A program made the translations under genes and the position numbers. Below, piece after piece: positions 1 to 4,663 of a stretch of 6,009 bases of DNA. Numbering within the stretch: the stretch's first letter is position 1; every line of letters starts with the position of its first letter. Under the pieces are notes generated by a model. It was not told the DNA's origin and ran no database searches. It saw nothing but the letters and a program-made list of their open reading frames with translations. This stretch comes from an uncultured Alphaproteobacteria bacterium. GTDB taxonomy: Bacteria > Pseudomonadota > Alphaproteobacteria > Sneathiellales > Sneathiellaceae. Where the stretch lies: positions 1-6,009 of the forward strand of contig CALEMG010000374.1 of the NCBI GenBank assembly GCA_937910835.1, read 5' to 3'.

Positions 1-560
1 TCGTCTTTCACCAGTTCCTTGCCGCCATTGGCAGATTTAACATAGCGGTAGCCGACGGGAGCCCGAAAGGTCCAGTAACCCTGTTCAATTCGTGCTTGGG
101 ATTTCTGACGGGTTTGGCGGCCAATCTGCTCGCGTTCCAATGTTCCTGTCGCAGCGAAGATTGTTTCGTTGAACTTGCCCTCAGGCGAATCATCAAAATT
201 GAAATTCAGGCATTCCCGCCGTGCGCTCCTGGCCTTCATTAGGCGGCGCAGTTTTAAATGAAATTCGGTATCACGCGCATAGCGCTTCAAATCATCGAAG
301 ATTACCACATATTGTTCGTTAGGATTGGTGTCCAGATAGTCCAGTAAGGCAACCATGCCGGGGCGCTTCATAAAATCACCACCCCCTGAAACGTCATCGG
401 GAAAGACTGCTTCAACATGATACTGCTTGGCTTCGGCATATTGGCGGCAACGGTATTCCTGGCTATGCAAACCGCTTCCTTCCGTCTGCTTTTTGCTGGA
501 GACACGGCAATAGATGAGCGCTTTTTGAATAGTGTTAGTGTGGCTAAATTTTTGCTTCAT
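1..560 (-). CDS. Large serine site-specific recombinase, N-terminal part (3' end beyond the left edge)
   Basis: This gene runs off the left edge after 186 codons, so only the N-terminal part is visible. It should cut and rejoin DNA through a serine-phosphate link to integrate, excise or invert DNA. The resolvase fold is clear. The motif YCRVSSKKQ (residues 17-25) carries the nucleophile Ser21 and Arg19. DDLKRYARD (89-97) supplies the active-site arginines Arg93 and Arg96. GTLEREQIGRQT (139-150) matches the long helix that links the catalytic and DNA-binding parts. The stretch GYWTFRAPVGYRY (161-173) matches the start of the 'Recombinase' domain that follows in large serine recombinases, so the whole protein probably extends several hundred residues further. 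The ATG overlaps the stop of the preceding 111-codon gene by four bases (ATGA), with an AAAGGTG ribosome site inside that gene, so translation is probably coupled. Family assignment is firm. The target site and element are unknown. Confidence 0.93.
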   Translation of the reverse strand, partial: MKQKFSHTNTIQKALIYCRVSSKKQTEGSGLHSQEYRCRQYAEAKQYHVEAVFPDDVSGGGDFMKRPGMVALLDYLDTNPNEQYVVIFDDLKRYARDTEFHLKLRRLMKARSARRECLNFNFDDSPEGKFNETIFAATGTLEREQIGRQTRQKSQARIEQGYWTFRAPVGYRYVKSANGGKELVKD

Positions 561-892
561 TTGCGGGCACCTTTTTTTCGTTCAACCTCTTCTTGCTGAG
601 CAACCTTTTTGAACGATTTCGAGAGGTTTTTATCCGGAAAACCTATCACATTTGGAGTTAGAAGTGCTGTCGCCTTACCTTCTTTGACCGCTTTTCCACA
701 GATATTTTCATGGCTTTGCAATGGATGAACACCAAAGCCCAGTGAAACAAACTCTGTGATAACTTCCCAGAGCGTCTGTAAGAATTCCTGTTTTTGCACG
801 TCAGTCATATCCGACTTCTCAAGAAATTGCTCATAGCGCTCGTAATCAATTGTAATTACAGGCTTATCAGGTTTAGTCCCTCTATTATTCAA
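557..892 (-). CDS. Small conserved protein preceding the serine recombinase (111 aa), function unknown
   Basis: This is an uncharacterised small soluble protein with no signal peptide or membrane segment. Its central part (about residues 33-60, with EFLQTLWEVITEFVSLGFGVHPLQS-like character) looks helical and includes an FGVHPLQ block. From memory, similar short proteins of roughly 100 residues with a '(L/F)W.(I/V)V..FV.LGFG.HP' core precede serine recombinases in other alphaproteobacteria. I cannot verify that here. The C-terminus is strongly basic (VERKKGARK). The start is a TTG, chosen because it follows a perfect AGGAGG ten bases upstream, and no ATG or GTG gives a comparable protein in this frame. 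It overlaps the recombinase start by ATGA, so the two are very likely one operon under the LexA-box promoter upstream. A role as partner or regulator of the recombinase is inference from this pairing only. An A7 run near its 3' end could allow frameshifting into the recombinase. Confidence 0.85.
   Translation of the reverse strand: MNNRGTKPDKPVITIDYERYEQFLEKSDMTDVQKQEFLQTLWEVITEFVSLGFGVHPLQSHENICGKAVKEGKATALLTPNVIGFPDKNLSKSFKKVAQQEEVERKKGARK
572..578 (-). other. A7 slippery heptamer, possible -1 frameshift site
   Basis: Near the end of the 111-codon gene the minus strand reads CGA AAA AAA GGT, which contains A_AAA_AAA in the correct phase for a -1 slip. After a slip the next codons are AGG TGC CCG CAA ATG AAG, which are open and in frame with the recombinase. 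A purine-rich, SD-like AGAGG lies a few bases upstream (about 586-590), as seen at some programmed sites. The run also forms part of the recombinase ribosome site, which is a simpler explanation. Functional use is unproven. Confidence 0.35.
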
Positions 893-902
893 TGCTCTAT
901 TG

Positions 903-908
903 CCTCCT
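903..908 (-). promoter_or_regulatory. Ribosome binding site that decides a TTG start
   Basis: The minus strand carries a perfect AGGAGG, ten bases before TTG at 890-892. Reading further upstream in the same frame gives no ATG or GTG before a stop at 923-925. The TTG is therefore the best-supported start of the 111-codon gene. The spacing is slightly long and the start codon is weak, so low translation relative to an ATG start is plausible. Confidence 0.7.
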
Positions 909-927
909 AGGTTATATTGCGTTCATC

Positions 928-989
928 TATGTTCCTCTCCATTTGCCGTTCAGGCCTAACAACCTTGAGTAGAACAAAAAAGGAACATA
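928..989. repeat. 9-bp perfect inverted repeat flanking the recombinase leader
   Basis: TATGTTCCT at 928-936 is repeated in inverted orientation as AGGAACATA at 981-989, with 44 bases between the arms. The right arm contains the predicted -10 element and half of the LexA box for minus-strand transcription. The left arm lies in the leader of the 111-codon gene. A second repressor or recombinase contact site is possible, but a 9-bp match in AT-rich DNA is not strong evidence by itself. Confidence 0.35.
972..986 (-). promoter_or_regulatory. LexA (SOS) operator, GTTC-N7-GTTC
   Basis: The minus strand reads GTTCCTTTTTTGTTC, a perfect match to the alphaproteobacterial LexA consensus GTTC-N7-GTTC, including the T-rich spacer usual for such boxes. 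It overlaps the predicted -10 hexamer (984-989), where bound LexA would block RNA polymerase. The genes downstream are the 111-codon gene and the serine recombinase, so the arrangement predicts that DNA damage induces recombination of the element. The match and location are seen in the sequence. Binding is inferred, since eight fixed bases can also occur by chance. Confidence 0.6.
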
Positions 990-1012
990 AATCATGATTA
1001 TTGATAGATCAA
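984..1012 (-). promoter_or_regulatory. Predicted sigma-70 promoter of the 111-aa gene and recombinase operon
   Basis: On the minus strand, TTGATC (1007-1012) and TATGTT (984-989) are separated by 17 bases. Each matches its consensus hexamer at four of six positions. The spacing is ideal, and the -10 overlaps the LexA box, as in known SOS promoters. The -35 also lies in a short palindrome, TTGATAGATCAA (1001-1012), which could be another operator. Transcription would start near 977, giving a leader of about 85 bases. Confidence 0.4.
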
Positions 1013-1141
1013 GGAGATGACGGGTGTATGCGTAAATCACCTTCCTGATCTCTGAGAAGCGTACCAAAAATGAATTCTGAAGGTGGGAGAAGCGGCAGAT
1101 TATCTTGTGAGTATAGTCTGCTGATTGAAACAGTGTTTTCT

Positions 1142-1402
1142 TTATTTGGTCTGATTATCGATATAGGCGACGACGCTTTTGAAGGCGTCACTGAAGCAAT
1201 AACCTTTGCCGGACATGTTAATGTATGTCAGTTCATATAAGTTTTCTGCAGAAGAGATATAGGCTTCAATCAACAGATCATGCCTGATCCAGAATAGCTT
1301 ATCTGCCGTGACGACCTGGGTGCTGCCATCTGGTAAAACAAGTTCTCGTGTGTCAGCCGTCAAGAGTTCTTCTATTTGGCGTTCCGTCAAAAAATCAATC
1401 AT
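1142..1402 (-). CDS. Hypothetical acidic protein, 86 aa
   Basis: I do not recognise this protein. It is small, acidic and soluble, with no signal peptide or membrane helix. The N-terminus (residues 1-20, rich in Glu and Leu) looks helical, and the C-terminal half is mixed, with several aromatic residues (KLFWIRHDLLIEAYISS, then a GKGYCFSDAF block). The ATG has no Shine-Dalgarno sequence, and it lies five bases after a perfect 10-bp hairpin. It is in the same reading frame as the 94-codon gene upstream, separated by that gene's TGA and 14 further codons. Expression might therefore depend on read-through or on folding of the hairpin. No clear terminator follows its stop. Coding status is likely because the frame stays open and its amino-acid make-up looks protein-like, but it is less certain than for its neighbours. 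Confidence 0.6.
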   Translation of the reverse strand: MIDFLTERQIEELLTADTRELVLPDGSTQVVTADKLFWIRHDLLIEAYISSAENLYELTYINMSGKGYCFSDAFKSVVAYIDNQTK

Positions 1403-1433
1403 AAAACAGGATACCTGAAAACTCAGGTATCCT
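1403..1433 (-). terminator. Perfect 10-bp hairpin with short T run, terminator-like
   Basis: AGGATACCTG (1408-1417) pairs perfectly with CAGGTATCCT (1424-1433) around a six-base loop. On the minus strand the stem is followed by G and then TTTT. It lies just after the stop of the 94-codon gene, as expected for a rho-independent terminator, though the T run is short and the stem only moderately GC-rich. It ends against the ATG of the 86-codon gene, so it could instead control translation of that gene. Confidence 0.5.
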
Positions 1434-1444
1434 GCAAACTTGGA

Positions 1445-1729
1445 TCACCGGCTTCGCGTGAAGTCGTTTCTGGCTTTGTCTTTCTGACGATCAAGCCTTT
1501 TGCGAATAAAGTGAATGCGGCGTTCATTTTCGCTGTGTGAGGCTTCATTCACCGCCTGTACAACCGGCCCGTCGGGTGTGAGATTATTTTGCAGGACCGG
1601 AATGGCCCGCCTTTTTTCTCGAGCCTCCAGTTCACGTTTGCTGACAGGCTTTTCGTGAATACGGGCATCCCGATCAAAGGCGGCTTTACTTGCTGCATTT
1701 ATCTTCTCCCGAAGAATTCTTTCTTTCAT
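1445..1729 (-). CDS. Hypothetical highly charged basic protein, 94 aa
   Basis: The family is not recognised. The protein is very rich in Arg, Lys and Glu, with a helical, charged N-terminal half (residues 1-42) and a basic C-terminal segment (about 70-94, ERRIHFIRKRLDRQKDKAR). A short Pro/Gly-containing link (44-56, around PVLQNNLTPDGPV) joins them. There is no membrane segment, signal peptide or cysteine. Such a composition would fit a nucleic-acid-binding or protein-binding accessory factor, but nothing visible proves this. The ATG follows AAAGG at eight bases. The gene starts 35 bases after the 76-codon gene, so both are probably on one transcript, which ends at the hairpin at 1408-1433. 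Confidence 0.7.
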   Translation of the reverse strand: MKERILREKINAASKAAFDRDARIHEKPVSKRELEAREKRRAIPVLQNNLTPDGPVVQAVNEASHSENERRIHFIRKRLDRQKDKARNDFTRSR

Positions 1730-1764
1730 ATGATTTACCTTTCATGAGTAGGGGTGTCTCTGCC

Positions 1765-1995
1765 CTATTGCTCGGTGCCTTGCTTCTTAGCTTCCAGCCT
1801 TTCTTTTGGGCGTCGGATGGTAATCCGGCCTTTAAAGTCCAGTGGCAGGCTTTGAAGATGAATATCGTGACCCTTGCCATCCTTATGGGCGAAAGCTGAC
1901 CCGATTTTATGGAAGTAGGCTTTATCGTCTTTGCCTTCCTGCACATGAAAGGCCTCAAAACTCGGCTGGCTACTCTTCTTCTGATCATCGCTCAT
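1765..1995 (-). CDS. Small conjugation-region protein with 'AFAHKDGKG' core, 76 aa
   Basis: This small soluble, charged protein resembles, from memory, an uncharacterised family found beside conjugation genes in alphaproteobacteria. Members of that family share a pattern of an aromatic residue, then 'IG.A..HKDG.G......LPL.GRI.IR.P'. The matching parts here are FHKIGSAFAHKDGKGHDIHL (residues 28-47) and the LPLDFKGRITIRRP stretch (50-63). The N-terminus is hydrophilic and the C-terminus (64-76) is a Lys/Glu-rich tail. The function of the family is unknown to me. The ATG follows AAGGGA at seven bases. It sits just beyond the terminator-like hairpin that follows the coupling-protein gene and 35 bases before the 94-codon gene. 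No convincing promoter of its own is visible, so it may depend on read-through from the transfer operon. Confidence 0.8.
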   Translation of the reverse strand: MSDDQKKSSQPSFEAFHVQEGKDDKAYFHKIGSAFAHKDGKGHDIHLQSLPLDFKGRITIRRPKERLEAKKQGTEQ

Positions 1996-2013
1996 GTTTG
2001 TTTCCCTTATGTC

Positions 2014-2040
2014 AAAAGCGCTGACATCTTGTCAGCGCTT
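2014..2040 (-). terminator. Rho-independent terminator after the coupling-protein gene
   Basis: AAGCGCTGACA (2016-2026) pairs perfectly with TGTCAGCGCTT (2030-2040) over 11 bp, with a three-base loop. On the minus strand the stem runs into TTTT (2014-2017). It lies about 45 bases after the stop of the coupling-protein gene, and there is no T run on the plus-strand side, so it works for minus-strand transcription. The short T run may allow read-through into the 76-codon gene. Confidence 0.65.
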
Positions 2041-2085
2041 CAGGAATAATGGCCGATATGACGTTCCAATGTGGGAGAGCACCAA

Positions 2086-3702
2086 TTATTTTGGCTTATA
2101 CCCTTCCACATATTGCCAAGAGCCGCTGGCATATTGGGGAAGATGCGCAAGCGATTTCGGAACAGGTTCATTTATGACCTTGCGCCAACGCATCCCTAAG
2201 AATGTTCTGACCTTCACTTTGTCACTCGGCGGATGATGGGGATTTGGTAGGTAATAGCCTGCCATCTCACGCTTTAGATAGTAAGGCCGTTTATCGAGCT
2301 CTATGGGCTTGAGACTTTTGCCAGATATGAAGGCAATCAGTTTATCTTCCGGCATCATCAAAATCTCTTCAGGTGATCTTAGTCTTCGAGACTGTTTGGT
2401 ACGATGGGTTTCGGCTTTGGCGTAATGACTATATTCTGACGCTGCTTCAAACGGGTCATCGCCGTTCATTATGCCGTTCAGTATTTTCCTTTTCTGACGC
2501 CGGGCATTACTTTGTTGAAGCGAGTCATCAAACTCCAGTGTCTCAAAGCCCAGCATGTCGGAGACCATACGGGCGGTTTCAATATCCCGAATACCAAAAA
2601 AGAGACGGGTCTGAGCGCTTCCCAAAAAGCCCTGTACCCCTTCAGGACCAAAATTTCGCCTGATCTGACCAATATCCTGGAATAGAGCGAAGGCTCGGAC
2701 GCCCGCTCCCCGTCCATATGTATAAGCCCGAAGCAGAAAGTCAGCCCGTCCTAATTGACCCGCTTCATCGACAATCAGATTGACGCGAGGTGTATCAGGG
2801 CTTTGCGTTTTATAGAGCAAAGTTGTAATGCCGAAGAGGCTGAGCAAGGGAGAGAGCTGAGCAATATACTCTGCCGGAATAACAATAAAGGTTTTGCAGG
2901 TTTGATTGGGGTTAGTGATGTCTTTCATGGAAAAAGTCGGGTTGCTGAGAGACTGCCGGATCTGTGGATTATTGAAACAGGCGGTATAGGCATAAATCTC
3001 CCCCATAAAGGAGCCAAAAGACTTTTCGTCGTCTTGCTGCTTGGCGAGCATCTCTGCTCCGGTGCGCCGCACATCATCAAACTCACAGGCCAGCATCACC
3101 TCCAGACCCGAGGCCCACAGGGTAGGATCACTTTCAATGGCGTTGATGGTGGACATCAGATTATCTACGTCCACATACCCATCCTTCAAGGTGAGCGCGA
3201 TCAGGATGGACTTTAGCCATTCCTGTGCCCGCAGCTCGAAGTATTTGCCAGAGCCACTGCCGCTGAGTTTAATGAGATTGATGGCAACCAGCTCTGCATT
3301 GCTGTGCAAATTCGGATCACTGGCTTCAAGGCTATCAAACAGATTGATCCGATCCTGAGGCAGGCCGTGCAGGCCAAAGGGATTATAGACATAGACGGGT
3401 TGTCCATGGCGCGCTGCATTATGAATGCTGGTGGCGGCCAGCTCGCCGCGCAAATCGACGGCGACAATATTTTCCTGAGCATTATCTTTGCAGAGAATAT
3501 AGCTGAGCAGGCAGGCATGTTTGCCACTTCCCGCACCGGCGATGCATATCAGTGGTGCATCACCGTCGCTGTACACAGGTTTCTTGCTCCAAAATCCCAC
3601 TTGCAGGCCTTTCTCTCTATGCAGGCCTGCTTTCTTTATTTCAGCCGCTGTGGCCCATCCTGCGGAGCCAAACCGAAATTCTTCGTTAAATGGATGAGCC
3701 AT
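2086..3702 (-). CDS. VirD4/TraG-family type IV coupling protein (conjugative DNA-transfer ATPase) lacking its membrane domain, 538 aa
   Basis: This is the ATPase that brings the relaxase-DNA complex to a type IV secretion channel. The start region FRFGSAGWATAAEIKKAGL (residues 9-27) is the 'GSA.WA..EI...G' motif that normally follows the two transmembrane helices of VirD4/TraG proteins. No hydrophobic helix precedes it, so this protein is soluble or anchored by a partner. The Walker A loop is GAGSGKH (56-62), with His62 where Ser or Thr is usual. Walker B is NLIVDEAGQLG (308-318). The block FALFQDIGQIRRNFG (338-352) and the one at 361-385 (GSAQTRLFFG, then ARMVSDMLG) are typical of the family. 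From memory, homologues in alphaproteobacterial islands share the unusual P-loop and the C-terminal 'MAGYYLPNPHHPP' region, so this copy looks full length. The ATG follows AAGGAGG at seven bases. That site overlaps the stop of the 89-codon gene, which points to coupled expression. Confidence 0.93.
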   Translation of the reverse strand: MAHPFNEEFRFGSAGWATAAEIKKAGLHREKGLQVGFWSKKPVYSDGDAPLICIAGAGSGKHACLLSYILCKDNAQENIVAVDLRGELAATSIHNAARHGQPVYVYNPFGLHGLPQDRINLFDSLEASDPNLHSNAELVAINLIKLSGSGSGKYFELRAQEWLKSILIALTLKDGYVDVDNLMSTINAIESDPTLWASGLEVMLACEFDDVRRTGAEMLAKQQDDEKSFGSFMGEIYAYTACFNNPQIRQSLSNPTFSMKDITNPNQTCKTFIVIPAEYIAQLSPLLSLFGITTLLYKTQSPDTPRVNLIVDEAGQLGRADFLLRAYTYGRGAGVRAFALFQDIGQIRRNFGPEGVQGFLGSAQTRLFFGIRDIETARMVSDMLGFETLEFDDSLQQSNARRQKRKILNGIMNGDDPFEAASEYSHYAKAETHRTKQSRRLRSPEEILMMPEDKLIAFISGKSLKPIELDKRPYYLKREMAGYYLPNPHHPPSDKVKVRTFLGMRWRKVINEPVPKSLAHLPQYASGSWQYVEGYKPK

Positions 3703-3709
3703 TTTGTAT

Positions 3710-3716
3710 CCTCCTT
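3710..3716 (-). promoter_or_regulatory. Strong ribosome binding site overlapping the preceding stop codon
   Basis: AAGGAGG lies seven bases before the ATG of the coupling-protein gene. Its first two bases belong to the TAA of the 89-codon membrane-protein gene (3715-3717). It fixes the start at 3702 and rules out a longer protein that would carry its own membrane helices in the same frame. It also suggests that the two genes are translated in linked amounts. Confidence 0.8.
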
Positions 3717-3984
3717 AGCGGTTGCTGGCAAAAAAGAAGGGGATCAGTCTGAGCGCCAAGGTGATGAGAAACTGGCTGACGGCAAAAATGAACAAGGCGC
3801 AGAGTATTATCCAGCCGAAGCGGGCGACTGAGACCAGGTCATATCCGTAATTCTGGTGAGTGAATCCTTCCACAAGATGGACCGTCGCCCCAAAGATAGG
3901 CGGAAAAAGGAAAAATGTAGCAACCAAGGCTGATATTTTGGCGACGGCACCAGAGGCACCTTCTAATAGTGATGAACCTTTCAT
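3715..3984 (-). CDS. Small two-helix membrane protein, possible membrane anchor of the coupling protein, 89 aa
   Basis: Two strong hydrophobic segments are visible, at about residues 16-36 (through VATFFLFPPIFG) and 55-79 (through WIILCALFIFAVSQFLITLA), with a short polar loop of about 18 residues between. The layout (two helices, a short outer loop, both ends probably in the cytoplasm) is that of the N-terminal membrane domain of VirD4/TraG coupling proteins. The coupling ATPase encoded immediately downstream lacks exactly this domain. A split coupling protein is therefore a reasonable inference, though sequence similarity to a known membrane domain is not evident. The ATG has only a weak AGAGAG site eight bases upstream. 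The gene follows the 194-codon gene by 50 bases and ends in the ribosome site of the ATPase gene. It could alternatively be an unrelated small channel component. Confidence 0.8.
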   Translation of the reverse strand: MKGSSLLEGASGAVAKISALVATFFLFPPIFGATVHLVEGFTHQNYGYDLVSVARFGWIILCALFIFAVSQFLITLALRLIPFFFASNR

Positions 3985-4034
3985 GACTTATTCTCTCTGT
4001 GAAGATGGGTTGGAAGGCCAGTTATCCGGTCTGG

Positions 4035-4619
4035 TTAGATTTTGAAGGCCTTGCAGACGGAGCGGGCATAGCTGAGCGTTGCTCGGCTTACACCGGCTTG
4101 CCTCAGAGTTCCTGAAGCAATGGTGATTTCACCATTCCGATTTTGGAAATAAAGATTACGATTTTCTCCGGCTGTGCCGTCCGAGAGATTGATATAGCAG
4201 AAATGATATTCTGGCGCGGGGCTGGCATCGACAAACTCCGCATAGACGGTGCCTATGGTAATGCTGCGCCCGCTCGCCGGGTCAATATGGCTCTCAAACA
4301 AAGTGATCTCATCTACGGCGGTTTCAACTGCCCGCAAGCCGGCCAATTGTCTATCGAGCTTCTGGCGTTCCTTGATCATGGCCTCGAGATTGGCCTTTAG
4401 ATTGGTCATCTCTTCCGCATAGCGTGGGCAGTCCGGACGGCTAAACCCTACGAAGCACTGCAGCGATTTAAGGGCGGGTGTTTCTTCCAGATACTCTGTG
4501 AGATAAAGCGCGGTTAGAGTTAAGGCACTGGTGACGATCGCCGCCGCGATGGCAAGTAACAGCGTATTCGCTATTGCCGATGCGAATGATCTAGAGGCCT
4601 CAGTAAAAAACTGTTTCAT
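4035..4619 (-). CDS. Membrane-anchored coiled-coil protein with four cysteines, 194 aa
   Basis: I do not recognise a named family. One hydrophobic helix (about residues 13-40) is preceded by a short polar N-terminus, so the rest is probably outside the cytoplasm. A charged heptad-like region (about 68-105, MTNLKANLEAMIKERQKLDRQ-type) predicts a coiled coil that could mediate oligomerisation. The C-terminal part (about 106-194) looks like a small beta-rich domain, with Cys141 and Cys189. Cys55 and Cys64 flank the start of the coiled coil. An even number of cysteines in a predicted periplasmic region fits two disulfides. The ATG follows AAAGGA at seven bases. Its place between the large membrane protein and the putative anchor of the coupling protein suggests a part of the transfer machinery or of its surface, but no specific role can be read from the sequence. 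Confidence 0.85.
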   Translation of the reverse strand: MKQFFTEASRSFASAIANTLLLAIAAAIVTSALTLTALYLTEYLEETPALKSLQCFVGFSRPDCPRYAEEMTNLKANLEAMIKERQKLDRQLAGLRAVETAVDEITLFESHIDPASGRSITIGTVYAEFVDASPAPEYHFCYINLSDGTAGENRNLYFQNRNGEITIASGTLRQAGVSRATLSYARSVCKAFKI

Positions 4620-4663
4620 GGAATGGGTCCTTTCAAAGATGAAGAGAGGAGGGTGAGAAGGGC

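Noticed and set aside
921..934. Second LexA-like pair, GTTC-N6-GTTC
   Set aside because: The spacer is six bases instead of the seven required by the alphaproteobacterial consensus, so it is probably a chance or degenerate half-site pair.
1001..1012. TTGAT-N2-ATCAA palindrome as an FNR/FixK site
   Set aside because: FNR-type sites need a four-base spacer. Here it is two bases, so it is only noted as a possible unrelated operator.
1009..1191. Minus-strand open frame of 60 codons reading into the recombinase promoter region
   Set aside because: It begins inside the 86-aa gene, has no ribosome site, and has a low-complexity Ser/Pro composition.
1403..1447. TGA followed by a hairpin as a possible selenocysteine signal
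   Set aside because: The loop lacks the conserved features of bacterial SECIS elements, neither small protein resembles a selenoprotein, and a terminator explains the hairpin better.
1686..1988. Minus-strand open frame of 100 codons overlapping the 76-aa gene
   Set aside because: The 76-aa frame has the better ribosome site and a familiar protein pattern. The 100-codon frame would also overlap the next gene's start.
2755..3216. Plus-strand open frame of 153 codons
   Set aside because: It lies wholly inside the coupling-protein gene on the other strand, has no ribosome site and no recognisable motifs. The ATPase motifs make the minus-strand frame certain.
3241..3261. GSGSGK string in the coupling protein that resembles a second P-loop (residues 148-153)
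   Set aside because: It is not followed by a helix in P-loop context, and it lies in the family's '..YFELRA.EW' segment. The real Walker A is at residues 56-62.
3304..3831. Plus-strand open frame of 175 codons
   Set aside because: It is antisense to the coupling-protein gene and the 89-aa gene, and its composition looks like a reverse-strand shadow.
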